Shown: positions 26,785 through 35,876, numbered from the stretch's first letter. The stretch: 64,000 nt of DNA from Streptomyces sp. WM4235 (GCF_001279725.1 NZ_LGDE01000304.1:1-64000), one strand, 5' to 3'. Notes: generated by a model from the letters alone, not told the origin. Numbers and translations: made by a program.

Positions 26785-27939
26785 ATGACCGTCACCGAAC
26801 CGTCCGCCCCCGCCCGGCAGGTCATGCCCGCGGAGGAACGCCACGCCGCCGAACTCGCCTTCCTGGCCGCGCACGACACCGGGCCGCGCCCGCCCGGCTG
26901 GGCCCTCACCCCGCGCGCCGTCGTCACGTTCGTCTGCGGCAGCGAGGGCGCCGAACTGACCCTGCCCAAGCGGCGCGCCGGACTGCCCACCAAGCTGGTG
27001 ATCGCGTCGAAGTTCGTCGGCGAACGCGCCCTGGTCGAACGGTGCGTGGTCACCCTCGCCGGCGAACGGGGTCTGCTGCTCACCGGCGAGCCCGGCACCG
27101 CCAAGTCGATGCTGTCCGAGCTGCTCGCCGCGGCCGTGTCCGGCACCAGCGCCCTCACCGTGCAGGGCACGGCGGGCACCACCGAGGACGCCTTCCGGTA
27201 CGGCTGGAACTACGCCCTGCTGCTGGCCCAGGGCCCCACCTCGCAGGCCCTGGTCGACTCCCCCGTACTCGCCGCGATGCGCACGGGCCGGGTGGTGCGG
27301 GTCGAGGAGATCACCCGCTGCCTGCCGGAGGTACAGGACGCCCTGGTGTCGATCCTGTCCGACCGTCGGGTGAGCGTGCCCGAACTGACCTCGACCGAGG
27401 ACGCGGTGGTGTCCGCCGCCCCCGGCTTCACCGTCATCGCCACCGCCAACCTCCGCGACCGCGGTGTCTCCGAGATGTCGGCCGCCCTGAAGCGGCGGTT
27501 CAACTTCGAGACGGTCGCGCCGATCGCGGACGCCGACGCCGAGGCCACGTTGATCCGGCGCCAGGCCGTCGCCGCGGTGCAGCGCGCCGGAGCCGCGTTC
27601 GGTGTCGACGACGCGGTGCTGGACGCCCTCGTCACCGTCTTCCGGGACCTGCGCTCGGGGCGCAGCGCCGAGGGCTGGGACGTCGAGCGGCCCGGTACGG
27701 TCATGTCCACCGCCGAGGCCGTGCAGGTGGCGGCCTCGCTGGGGGTGGCCGCCGCCTACCTGCCGGGCGGCGACGTCCTCGATCTGCTGCCGGGGCACCT
27801 GTTGGGTGTCGTGCGCAAGGACGACCCCGCCGACCACGGCCGGTTGTTGGGGTATTGGGACGGCCCGGTCCGCCGCCGTGCCGAGGACGGTTCGGCGATG
27901 TGGCGCCGGCTGTGGGACCTGCGCGGGAGCCTGCGGTGA
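26785..27939 (+). CDS. MoxR-type AAA+ ATPase (YehL-like)
   Basis: A 384-aa AAA+ ATPase. Walker A Gly-Glu-Pro-Gly-Thr-Ala-Lys-Ser is at about residues 101-108, a Walker B-like Val-Val-Arg-Val-Glu-Glu-Ile-Thr-Arg at about 170-178, sensor 1 as Thr-Ala-Asn-Leu-Arg-Asp, and an arginine pair in Ala-Leu-Lys-Arg-Arg-Phe. MoxR ATPases act as chaperones together with vWA-domain partners, remodelling client proteins or inserting metals. The start ATG follows GGAGGA. The stop overlaps the GTG of the DUF5682-vWA gene, giving a tightly coupled pair. It matches the YehL-type order of genes. Confidence 0.92.
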   Translation: MTVTEPSAPARQVMPAEERHAAELAFLAAHDTGPRPPGWALTPRAVVTFVCGSEGAELTLPKRRAGLPTKLVIASKFVGERALVERCVVTLAGERGLLLTGEPGTAKSMLSELLAAAVSGTSALTVQGTAGTTEDAFRYGWNYALLLAQGPTSQALVDSPVLAAMRTGRVVRVEEITRCLPEVQDALVSILSDRRVSVPELTSTEDAVVSAAPGFTVIATANLRDRGVSEMSAALKRRFNFETVAPIADADAEATLIRRQAVAAVQRAGAAFGVDDAVLDALVTVFRDLRSGRSAEGWDVERPGTVMSTAEAVQVAASLGVAAAYLPGGDVLDLLPGHLLGVVRKDDPADHGRLLGYWDGPVRRRAEDGSAMWRRLWDLRGSLR

Positions 27940-30900
27940 CGATGGTCGATCCGAGGGACGCCGTGGAGGCGCTCGCCGCGTGCCGGGAGCCGTACCTGCT
28001 GGGGGTGCGGCATCACAGTCCGGCCCTCGCGGCGATGGTGCCGGCGCTGCTGGACGCGGCGGGCGCGGAGGTGCTCTGCGTGGAGCTTCCCGCCGAGTTC
28101 CAATCGTGGTGGGAGTACGTCGCGGATCCCGAGACGGTGGCCCCGGTCGCGCTGGCGGGCCAGGGGCGGGACGGGCGCCTGGCGTTCTACCCGTTCGCCG
28201 ACTTCTCCCCCGAGCTGGCGGCGATCCGCTGGGCGCGGGAGCGCGGTGTGGAAGTGGTCTGCTGTGACCTGCCGTTGGCCGATGGCGGATGGTCCCTTCC
28301 GGACGCGCCGGCGGGCCTGCTGCCGGTGGGCCCGGACCGGCCGGTGCCGGCGTCGGGCACGCCCGACGGGCCTGCCCCGGACGCCGTGGTCCCGTCGGGC
28401 GACGGGCCGGTCTCGGGCCGACGTTCCTTCGCCGAGGCGCTCGCCGCGTCCGGCACGGGGCGCGAGGGCGACGACCTCTGGGACCGCGCGGTCGAGGTAC
28501 AGGCCCCGGGCTGCTCCCCCGAGGCCGTGCGTCGGGCGGCGCTCGGCGTGGGCTGGGCGCTGCGCGCGGACGGCGACGTGCCCGCGCGGGACCTGGCCCG
28601 CGAGGCGCACATGCGGGCCGTCATCGCCGCCGCGTCCGCCGGGGGGCGCCGGGTCGCCGCGCTGATCGGCGCCTTCCACGCCCCGGCCCTCCTGCCGACC
28701 GACGCCGCGGTGGCCGACGTCGCGGTGGGCGCCGGCAAGGACACCGGCGCGGCGACGCAGGACACCGGCGTGTCGAGGTCGGACGCCGCCGGCGCGCGCT
28801 TCCGCGACGATGCCGCGGTGGCTGCCGACGACGTCGTGGTGGCCTCGTTCGTGCCGTACTCCTTCGACCTCCTCGACTCCCGCTCCGGTTATCCGGCCGG
28901 CATCCGGGACCCGCTGTGGCAGCAGGCCGTGTTCGAGGCCGGCGGGGACCCGGTGCGGGTCCGGGACGCGGCCTCGGTCGCCGTGACCGGGGTCTGTCGG
29001 GAGCTGCGCCGGGCCGGGCACACGGCGGGCACCGGGGAGGCGGCGGAGACGCTGCGGCTCGCCTGCGACCTGGCGATGCTGCGCGGGCTGACCGCGCCCG
29101 GGCGCGGGGAACTGCTGGAGGCGGTCATGACCGTCCTCGGACAGGGCGAACCGCTGGGTCGGGGGCGGGCGTTGGCCCGCGCCCTGGAGGCCGTGCTGAT
29201 CGGGGCGGGGCGCGGCAGGATCACCCCGCACGCCCCGCGTTCGGGGCTCGGTCCCGCCGTCGAGGAGGAGTTGACGGCGCTGCGACTGCCGTCGCCGCGT
29301 GATCCCGCTCCCCGGGAAGTCCGGCTGGATCCGTTGCGTTCCGAGCTGGACGGCCGCCGCGAGGTCATGTTGCAACGGCTGCTGGTGTGCGGCGCCGGGT
29401 ACGGGGAGCCCGTCGCCGTGGCCGCCACCGGCGACGGCACCGCGCTCGGGAGCAAGTGGCGGCTGTCCTGGACCCCGTCCGTGCCCGCCCGGCTGGACCT
29501 GGTCGGCGTCCGCGGCGTGACCGCCGCCCAGGCGGCCGCCGGGACGCTGCGTGACGTCGCGCGCCGCGCGGCCGAGGAGGGGGGCCCGACCCCGGCGCAG
29601 ATCCTGACCGGGCTGCGCGCGGCCGCGCGGTGTGATCTGCCCGCGCTGGTCGACGTACGGCTGGAGGAGGCCGCCGCGATCCTCCCGGAGACCGCCGGAC
29701 TGCCGGAACTCCTCGAATCGCTGGACCTGTTGGAGGGACTGGGCCGGGGCCACCTCCCCGGGACGTCGGAGGGGGCGCGGGTGCGCGCCGAGGCACTCTC
29801 GGAGGAGTTGGTGGAGGCCTCCGTACGATCCCTGCCCGGGCTCGCCGGCAGCGAGGACCCCGCCGACGCGGGCGCCCTGGTGGCCCTCGCCGACCGGGCC
29901 GCCGGCCGGCACCTGGGGCTGCGGCTGGATTCCGCCCTGGCGGAACTGGCTTCCTCCGCGTCCCCGTTGATGCAGGGCGCGGCCCTGGCCGTACGGGTCC
30001 TGCTGGACCTGGATCCGGCGCACGGGCTCGGCGAGCGCGCGGCGGGTTGGGTCGACGGCGCCGGCACGCCGGACGCCCGGCGTGCCCTGACCCGCCGGCT
30101 GACCGGTCTGCTCACGGCCGCCGGCCCGCTGCTCGGCTCCTCCCCGACCGTACTCACCCCCCTGCTGGACCGGGTGGACGACCTCGCGGACGATCGGTTC
30201 CTGGACCGGCTGCCGGCGCTGCGCGGCGGCTTCGACGCGCTCTCCCCCGCCGCCCGCGACCGGCTGCTGGACACCGTCACCGAACGGCTCGGGGACCGCC
30301 TGGACCTCTCGCTGGACGCACCGCCCGGGCTGCTCGCCCTCTGGGCGGCGGCGGACGCGGCGGGCCTCGCCGCCCTCAAGGACCTGCCGCTGCCCGCCGC
30401 GGACACCGAAGCGCCCGACGTCCCGGAGGGCACGGCCGCCCCGCGGCCCGTCGATCCCGGGTCGCGGCGCCTGTCCCCCGCCGACCGGTGGCGGCTGCTG
30501 CTCGGGCGGCAGCGCGACCGGCTGCCGTCCGGTGCGCGGGGCTACGCGCGGGCGCTCGACGAGCTGTACGGCGCCGGGCGCGGCGAGGGCTCCGCCGATC
30601 TGGACGACGGCCGCGGCTCGGGCGGGGGTCTGGAAGCCTCGTTCCCCACGGCCCGGGAGTGGTCCGAGGAGTTGGAGGCCCTGTTCGGCGCCGATGTGCG
30701 GGAGGAGGTGTTGGCCGACGCCGCGGACGCGGGCCGGGTCGATGTGCTGGCCCAGTTGGACCCCACCTCGGTGCGTCCCTCGATGGAGCTGTTGACCTCG
30801 GTGCTCTCGCTGGCCGGCGGGATGCCCGAACAGCAGTTGGCGCGGCTGCGACCCCTGGTGCGGCGTCTGGTCGACGAGCTGGCCCGGGAGCTGGCCACCC

Positions 30901-31586
30901 GACTGCGCCCGACACTGTCGGGGTTGGCGACGCCGCGCCCGACCCGACGCCCCGGCGGGAAGCTGGACCTGGCCAGGACGCTGCGGGCCAACCTGGCGCA
31001 CACCCGGCGATCGGCGGACGGGCGGGTGGTGGTCGTCCCGGAGCGGCCCGTGTTCAGTACGCGGGCGAGCCGGGAGGCCGACTGGCGGCTGATCCTGGTG
31101 GTCGACGTCTCCGGTTCGATGGAGGCCTCGGTGGTCTGGTCGGCCCTGACGGCGGCCGTGCTGGGCGGGGTTCCCACCCTGTCCACCCACTTCCTGGCGT
31201 TCTCGACCCAGGTCGTCGACCTCACGGACCGCGTCGACGATCCGCTGTCGTTGCTGTTGGAGGTACGGGTCGGCGGCGGTACGCACATCGCCGCCGGGCT
31301 CGCGCACGCCCGGTCGCTGATCACCGTTCCGAGCCGCACCCTGGTCGTCGTGGTGAGCGACTTCGAGGAGGGGGCGCCGCTCGGCGGGCTGCTCGGCGAG
31401 GTGCGTGCGCTGGTCGCTTCCGGCGCGCACCTGTTGGGTTGCGCCGCGCTCGACGACGCGGGCGCGCCCCGGTACTCGGCGGCCATCGCACGGCAACTCG
31501 TCGCGGCCGGCATGCCGGTGGCCGCTCTCAGTCCCCTCGCTCTCGCCCGCTGGGTGGGCGAACGCCTCCGTGGAGATGTCCGTTGA
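27936..31586 (+). CDS. DUF5682-vWA fusion protein (YehM- plus YehP-like)
   Basis: A single 1216-aa frame joining two parts that are separate genes in E. coli. Residues 1 to about 830 match DUF5682: Leu-Gly-Val-Arg-His-His-Ser-Pro near the start, Cys-Val-Glu-Leu-Pro, Gly-Ala-Phe-His-Ala-Pro. After a Pro/Ala-rich linker (about residues 825-850) comes the vWA partner, beginning with the Trp-Arg-Leu-Leu-Leu-Gly motif; its vWA domain (about residues 1050-1216) has an intact metal site: Asp-Val-Ser-Gly-Ser near 1057, Gly-Gly-Gly-Thr-His, and Val-Ser-Asp-Phe-Glu-Glu. The GTG at 27936 follows GGGAG by 6 bp. It is the probable adaptor of the MoxR ATPase. Confidence 0.87.
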   Translation: MTMVDPRDAVEALAACREPYLLGVRHHSPALAAMVPALLDAAGAEVLCVELPAEFQSWWEYVADPETVAPVALAGQGRDGRLAFYPFADFSPELAAIRWARERGVEVVCCDLPLADGGWSLPDAPAGLLPVGPDRPVPASGTPDGPAPDAVVPSGDGPVSGRRSFAEALAASGTGREGDDLWDRAVEVQAPGCSPEAVRRAALGVGWALRADGDVPARDLAREAHMRAVIAAASAGGRRVAALIGAFHAPALLPTDAAVADVAVGAGKDTGAATQDTGVSRSDAAGARFRDDAAVAADDVVVASFVPYSFDLLDSRSGYPAGIRDPLWQQAVFEAGGDPVRVRDAASVAVTGVCRELRRAGHTAGTGEAAETLRLACDLAMLRGLTAPGRGELLEAVMTVLGQGEPLGRGRALARALEAVLIGAGRGRITPHAPRSGLGPAVEEELTALRLPSPRDPAPREVRLDPLRSELDGRREVMLQRLLVCGAGYGEPVAVAATGDGTALGSKWRLSWTPSVPARLDLVGVRGVTAAQAAAGTLRDVARRAAEEGGPTPAQILTGLRAAARCDLPALVDVRLEEAAAILPETAGLPELLESLDLLEGLGRGHLPGTSEGARVRAEALSEELVEASVRSLPGLAGSEDPADAGALVALADRAAGRHLGLRLDSALAELASSASPLMQGAALAVRVLLDLDPAHGLGERAAGWVDGAGTPDARRALTRRLTGLLTAAGPLLGSSPTVLTPLLDRVDDLADDRFLDRLPALRGGFDALSPAARDRLLDTVTERLGDRLDLSLDAPPGLLALWAAADAAGLAALKDLPLPAADTEAPDVPEGTAAPRPVDPGSRRLSPADRWRLLLGRQRDRLPSGARGYARALDELYGAGRGEGSADLDDGRGSGGGLEASFPTAREWSEELEALFGADVREEVLADAADAGRVDVLAQLDPTSVRPSMELLTSVLSLAGGMPEQQLARLRPLVRRLVDELARELATRLRPTLSGLATPRPTRRPGGKLDLARTLRANLAHTRRSADGRVVVVPERPVFSTRASREADWRLILVVDVSGSMEASVVWSALTAAVLGGVPTLSTHFLAFSTQVVDLTDRVDDPLSLLLEVRVGGGTHIAAGLAHARSLITVPSRTLVVVVSDFEEGAPLGGLLGEVRALVASGAHLLGCAALDDAGAPRYSAAIARQLVAAGMPVAALSPLALARWVGERLRGDVR

Positions 31587-33496
31587 GTACCGATCTGTTG
31601 CCGCCCGTCGTCCCCGAGGTCCTCGCGGAGGCGGTGGAGAACCTCACCGCGCGGCTGCGCAAGAAGTTGGACGCGGCCATCGAGGCGTGCGCCTCGGAGG
31701 CGGTGGCCGGGCCGGACGGGAGCGTGAGCGTCCGCTTCGGCGAGGATGCCGTGGTGACCCTGCGTCCGGGCCCTTCGGGGGTGGTCACGGCGGCCGACGA
31801 GGCCGTCTGCGGTTGCCTGCTGGCACCGCGCTGCCTGCATCGGGCCGCCGTGCTGGGGGCGGCCCCGCTCGCCGATCCCGAGCAGCTCGCCCCCGCCGGG
31901 CCGGCGGCCGACGCCGAACCGGATCCGGCCCAGGCGGGGACGCCGCCCGAGAGCGGTGTGGTGGTGGGGGCCGGTCCGCAAGCGCCTGCGGTGCCCGGGG
32001 CCACGACACCCGGGGCCTCCGCCGGGGCTCCGCCGCCGACCGCACCCGAGCCGCCGACCGCCGCGCAACTGCGGGCCTCGGCGGCGCTGTGGGAGGCGGC
32101 GGCCGCCGCTCTGGCCGCCGGGGTCGCGGCCGGCGGTGCGGTGGTGCAGGCCGAGCTGCTGCGGGCCGCGCACAGTGCCCGCCTCGCCGGGCTGCCGCGC
32201 GGCGAGGCCGCCGCCCTGCGCGTCGTACGGGGGTTGCGGGCGGCGCGGGAGCGCAGTGCCGCCCAGCGGCTCGGGGCCCTCACCGAGGCCTTCCGCGAAC
32301 TGCTGCACGTCGCGGGGCTGACGGCCTCCGGAGCCGGCGGGCTCGCGCTCACGGGCACCGGCCGCCGCGCCTACGAGGCGGGCGGGAGCCTGCGGGTGCA
32401 CGGGCTGTGCCGCGAGCCCGTGTTGTCCGCCACCGGCTACGGCGGTGTGGTCACCCATCTGGTGGGCGCGGACGGCTCCCGCTACTCCGTGTCGGACGTC
32501 CGCCCCGGCGGGCTCGCCCGGGCCCGGGGCGCCGGGTCCGCGTCCGTGGCCCTCGGTGGGGCCGTCCTCGACCACGCCGGGCTGGCGCGCGGGGGTCTGC
32601 GCGTCGTCGGCGCGACGGTGTCCGCGGACGGGCGTCTGGGTGCGGGACGCGGGGTCCAGGCGACTCCGCTGCGCGGGATCGCCTGGACCGACGAGCCCGC
32701 CGCCGCGCTGTTCGCCCGTCCGGCGGCGGAGGCGGTGGCAGGCCTGCTCGCCGACCCCGAGGGCGAGCCCGAGCTGCTGGGCTGCGACGTCCGGGTCGTC
32801 GGCGGGGCCGGCGAGCACCTGTTGGTACGGGAGCTGTCGTCCGACGGGACCGTGCGCGCGGACGCGCCCGTGCTCCGGCTGCGCCCGGCGCATCCGCATC
32901 CCGAGTTGCCGCACACGGCCAACCTGCGCCGGTTGGCGGGGTGTCCGGGCCTGGCGATCCGGGTGCTGGGCCGTCCGGATCCGGACCGGGCGGCCACCCT
33001 GGGTGCGCTGGCCGTCGGTCCGGTGCCGGGGGCTCGGTACACGCTGCGGTTGCCCGAGGAGTGGCTCGGCCGGGCCGACCTGGGCTACGACCGCCTCCAG
33101 GGTTCCCACCTTCCGGACGGGGCGCCCGAGCTCCCGGAGGGTGACGGCGGGCCCCTCGCCGGTCCGATCGGGGGCGAGGCGGATCCGTTGGCCGGGTCCC
33201 CGCTGTGGCGGGTGCGCAGGCTTCTGGAGACCGGGGTGGCGGGCGGTCGCCGGGCCGTGGCGGAGGCCGCCAGGGGGCCGGAGCCGCTCGGCCTGCGCGG
33301 CCCGCTGCGCCGTTCGGGCTTCGGGGCGGCGGCGGATCTGGCCACCGCCCTGGCCGTCGAGGCGGACCGGCGCCCCCGGGATGCCTTCGGCCGCCTCACC
33401 GACGCCTCGGCCGACCGCTACGCCTGGGCCTGGCTCGCCTCGGCCACCCACCTCGGTGCGGCGGAACGCTCGTTGGTGGCGGCTTCCTGGTCCTGA
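31583..33496 (+). CDS. SWIM zinc-finger protein (YehQ-like)
   Basis: A 637-aa protein beginning at a TTG that overlaps the preceding stop (TTGA); GGAG lies 7 bp upstream. The SWIM motif Cys-x-Cys-x5-Cys-x-His is at about residues 75-86. A Pro/Ala/Gly-rich linker follows (about residues 95-155), then a large mixed helical and beta region. SWIM fingers bind nucleic acid or proteins. It is the last gene of the MoxR-(DUF5682-vWA)-SWIM unit, matching the order yehL-yehM-yehP-yehQ. Biochemical role unknown. Confidence 0.87.
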   Translation: MSTDLLPPVVPEVLAEAVENLTARLRKKLDAAIEACASEAVAGPDGSVSVRFGEDAVVTLRPGPSGVVTAADEAVCGCLLAPRCLHRAAVLGAAPLADPEQLAPAGPAADAEPDPAQAGTPPESGVVVGAGPQAPAVPGATTPGASAGAPPPTAPEPPTAAQLRASAALWEAAAAALAAGVAAGGAVVQAELLRAAHSARLAGLPRGEAAALRVVRGLRAARERSAAQRLGALTEAFRELLHVAGLTASGAGGLALTGTGRRAYEAGGSLRVHGLCREPVLSATGYGGVVTHLVGADGSRYSVSDVRPGGLARARGAGSASVALGGAVLDHAGLARGGLRVVGATVSADGRLGAGRGVQATPLRGIAWTDEPAAALFARPAAEAVAGLLADPEGEPELLGCDVRVVGGAGEHLLVRELSSDGTVRADAPVLRLRPAHPHPELPHTANLRRLAGCPGLAIRVLGRPDPDRAATLGALAVGPVPGARYTLRLPEEWLGRADLGYDRLQGSHLPDGAPELPEGDGGPLAGPIGGEADPLAGSPLWRVRRLLETGVAGGRRAVAEAARGPEPLGLRGPLRRSGFGAAADLATALAVEADRRPRDAFGRLTDASADRYAWAWLASATHLGAAERSLVAASWS

Positions 33497-33503
33497 GCCG
33501 GTC

Positions 33504-33536
33504 GTCTCCCGCGTGGGCGCCGGCGGCGCGGGAGAC
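33504..33536 (+). terminator. Terminator after the SWIM gene
   Basis: Perfect 10-bp arms GTCTCCCGCG/CGCGGGAGAC with a 13-nt GC-rich loop, 8 bp after the stop. Confidence 0.65.
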
Positions 33537-33618
33537 GCCGGAGCCCGCCGATCGTGCGAGATCGGACACACCCGACGGCGGCGGACGGAGCATCACGAAG
33601 CGTGTGGAAAGCCCCGGT

Positions 33619-33659
33619 ACCGGGGCAACCGTGCCCCGTGGGCGCGCGGTTGCCCCGGT
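33619..33659. repeat. 13-bp inverted repeat in the 305-bp gap before the nuclease gene
   Basis: Perfect 13-bp arms (ACCGGGGCAACCG and its complement) with a 15-nt loop. It lies midway in the gap 33497-33801, too far from the SWIM stop to be its main terminator. It may be a second terminator or a regulatory structure upstream of the nuclease gene. The rest of the gap holds no gene. Confidence 0.55.
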
Positions 33660-33801
33660 CGCCCGCGCCCGGCCCGCCGGACCGTCCCGGGACGCCTCCC
33701 TGACGGCCCGTGACACTCCGCGCGACACGCACGGATCGAATGTCCGGGTATGGGTAGGCTCCCCCGGGACAGCGTGCGGGAGTTCGAACCAGGGTGGATT
33801 C

Positions 33802-34542
33802 ATGGAACGTCAGACAGGGGCGCGCGGCCTCGCGGTGACCGTCGCGCTGCTGCTCGGGGTGACCGGATGCAGCCAGACCGGCGCCGGTGGGAGCACCGAC
33901 GGGAAGGGCGACACGCGGGCGCCGCGCACCTCGGCCTCACCCTCCGCGCCGTCCGGGGGCGACGCGAAGCCGACCCGGGGCGACGTACTGCCCGGCATGG
34001 TCAGCGCGGCCGTCGCCCGGACACAGCTGGCCGCGTTGAAGATCGGCAAGCCCGGCACGATGGCCGGCTACAGCCGCGCCAAGTTCACGCACTGGGCCGA
34101 GCAGGGCAACAAGTGCGACACCCGCGAGGTCGTCCTCAAGCGCGACGGCAAGGACGTCGCCCAGGACTCCGAGTGCCGCGCCTCGTCCGGTGCGTGGAAG
34201 AGCCTGTACGACGGGCTGGAGTTCAGCGAGGCGTCGAAGCTGGACATCGACCACATGGTCCCGCTCGCCGAGGGCTGGCGCTCCGGCGCCGCCGACTGGG
34301 ACGCGGCCCGGCGCAAGGCGTTCGCGAACGACCTGACCCGCCCCCAGCTGCTGGCGGTCTCGGCCGCGTCGAACCGTTCCAAGGGCGACCAGAGCCCGGA
34401 CCTGTGGCAGCCGCCGGACAAGGCGAGCTGGTGCCAGTACGGACGCGCCTGGACCACCGTGAAGTCGCACTACGAGCTGACCGTCACCGAACCGGAGAAA
34501 GCCATGCTCACCACCATGATCGACACCTGCGCGGGCTCATGA
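33802..34542 (+). CDS. Secreted HNH-family nuclease lipoprotein
   Basis: A 246-aa secreted protein of the DUF1524/HNH extracellular nuclease family. A signal sequence ends in the lipobox Val-Thr-Gly-Cys (about residues 19-22), then a Ser/Pro/Thr/Gly linker, then the nuclease domain. Visible motifs are Cys-Asp-Thr-Arg-Glu-Val, the catalytic Asp-Ile-Asp-His-Met-Val-Pro-Leu-Ala-Glu, Phe-Ala-Asn-Asp-Leu, Ser-Asn-Arg-Ser-Lys-Gly-Asp and a Cys pair near the end. It probably degrades external DNA. The ATG at 33802 places the signal peptide correctly. The stop overlaps the start of the next small gene (ATGA). Confidence 0.88.
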   Translation: MERQTGARGLAVTVALLLGVTGCSQTGAGGSTDGKGDTRAPRTSASPSAPSGGDAKPTRGDVLPGMVSAAVARTQLAALKIGKPGTMAGYSRAKFTHWAEQGNKCDTREVVLKRDGKDVAQDSECRASSGAWKSLYDGLEFSEASKLDIDHMVPLAEGWRSGAADWDAARRKAFANDLTRPQLLAVSAASNRSKGDQSPDLWQPPDKASWCQYGRAWTTVKSHYELTVTEPEKAMLTTMIDTCAGS

Positions 34543-34826
34543 CCGAGGCGGACCGGCACGACGCGGCGCAAGAGTGGACGGACACGGTCGTGGCCGGCCC
34601 CGGCGGCGCCATGACCGACGAGGTCGGCGTGATCACCGGTGAGCTGACGCTCCGCACGGTCGCGGGAGCCGATGGCAAGATCCGGTTCGACATCCAGTAC
34701 CTGGACGCCGACGAGTGGTACACGCTCACGGGCAGCCCCCTCCCGCACGGAGACCCGCACGCCCTGCACCGCGCGGCCCTCGCGGCCGTCCGTGTCGGCG
34801 GCGGGGCCGAGGTCCCGTCCGGCTGA
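34539..34826 (+). CDS. Small conserved hypothetical protein coupled to the nuclease gene
   Basis: A 95-aa acidic protein with no signal peptide. The core is beta-rich: Val-Gly-Val-Ile-Thr-Gly-Glu-Leu-Thr-Leu-Arg, then Ile-Arg-Phe-Asp-Ile-Gln-Tyr, and Asp-Glu-Trp-Tyr-Thr-Leu-Thr-Gly-Ser. Its ATG overlaps the nuclease stop, so translation is coupled. No family function is known to me. A role in restraining the nuclease before export is possible but only inferred from the overlap. Confidence 0.78.
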   Translation: MTEADRHDAAQEWTDTVVAGPGGAMTDEVGVITGELTLRTVAGADGKIRFDIQYLDADEWYTLTGSPLPHGDPHALHRAALAAVRVGGGAEVPSG

Positions 34827-35063
34827 CCCCCCGGTCGCCCGCCGCGCCGCCCCGAGGGTCCGGGGACCGGTCACGGGGCGGTGACCTGGGCGGGGATCCC
34901 GAGGTCGCGGCGAGTCCGACGGCCCCGGCGCGTCCGATGACCCCACCCCGGGGCTCCTGGTCGACCCACCCCGCCTCCTGGGATGCCTCTCAGAGCGAAC
35001 TCGCTGGTCAGGGGGACGGCCACCTGACAGACTGAAACGGCTCGATCACCCCAGGAGGACAAG

Positions 35064-35255
35064 ATGGCAGACGAAACAGACACCCCGCAGAACGAGTCCC
35101 CGGCCGACGAGGCCAAGCGCAAGTTCCGGGAGGCCCTGGAGCGCAACGCCGCGAATGCCCAGTCCCAGCAGTCGCACCAGAGCCGGGCGAAGGTGCAGGG
35201 TTCCAGCAGCGGCCCCGGCGGCAAGAACAAGAAGGTCCGTCGCAAGACCGGCTGA
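35064..35255 (+). CDS. DUF5302 family protein
   Basis: A 63-aa highly charged, low-complexity protein matching the actinobacterial DUF5302 family: Asp-Glu-Ala-Lys-Arg-Lys-Phe-Arg-Glu-Ala-Leu-Glu-Arg near the N-terminus, Gln/Ser/His-rich middle, Gly-Gly-Lys stretch, and a basic tail Lys-Val-Arg-Arg-Lys-Thr-Gly. AGGAGG precedes the ATG with ideal spacing. It is monocistronic. Function unknown; the basic disordered character would allow nucleic-acid binding. Confidence 0.87.
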   Translation: MADETDTPQNESPADEAKRKFREALERNAANAQSQQSHQSRAKVQGSSSGPGGKNKKVRRKTG

Positions 35256-35455
35256 CCACGGACCGACCGCTGCCCCGCCGGGAGGCTCCACCCGGCGGCG
35301 TGGGCGGCGACCGCGCCGACCGCGGGGGCGGGTCGTCGCAGGGCCCCCGGAACGGATGATTGGGCCGCATGGGTGACGGGCGATAACCACATGCCGTGAG
35401 GACAGTTGATCAGGGCGTCCCGCCGGGGACAGCTCATGCGACAGAAGGATCCTCA

Positions 35456-35866
35456 ATGCTCAAGAAGTTCATGGCCACCGCCGCAGTCACCGCCTCCGTC
35501 ATCGGCGCGGGCGCCGTTGCGGCCACCCCGGCTATGGCGATCGGCAACGACAACGGCGTGAACACGGTCAACGGCAACAACGCCTCGCAGATCTACGGCA
35601 ACCAGGAGACCGAAGGCGCCATGAGCCCCCAGCTCAGCGCCATCCAGGGTTCGCTGAACAAGCTCTGCGTGGGCCTGCCCGCGAAGGTCAACGCCCAGTC
35701 GATCCTCGCCGCGATCAACGTCGGCGTCCAGGACATCAACGTCCTGTCGAACCCGCAGAACCAGCAGTGCGCGGAGAACTCCACCCAGGCGAAGGGCGAC
35801 GAGTCCCTGTCGCACATCGTGGACAACATCCCGGTCCTCTCCGGGAACCTCTCCGCCGGCAGCTGA
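35456..35866 (+). CDS. Rodlin (Rdl family spore-surface protein)
   Basis: A 136-aa secreted rodlin. The signal peptide (about residues 1-28) begins Met-Leu-Lys-Lys and ends in Ala-Met-Ala. The mature protein has the family blocks Ser-Pro-Gln-Leu-Ser-Ala-Ile-Gln-Gly-Ser-Leu-Asn-Lys-Leu-Cys-Val-Gly, Asn-Pro-Gln-Asn-Gln-Gln-Cys-Ala-Glu-Asn-Ser, and Leu-Ser-His-Ile-Val-Asp-Asn-Ile-Pro-Val-Leu-Ser-Gly. Rodlins organise chaplin fibrils into the rodlet layer of aerial hyphae and spores. AGAAGGA precedes the ATG. In S. coelicolor rdlA and rdlB are paired; only one rodlin and no chaplin are seen here. Confidence 0.95.
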   Translation: MLKKFMATAAVTASVIGAGAVAATPAMAIGNDNGVNTVNGNNASQIYGNQETEGAMSPQLSAIQGSLNKLCVGLPAKVNAQSILAAINVGVQDINVLSNPQNQQCAENSTQAKGDESLSHIVDNIPVLSGNLSAGS

Positions 35867-35876
35867 CCCGGTCGAA

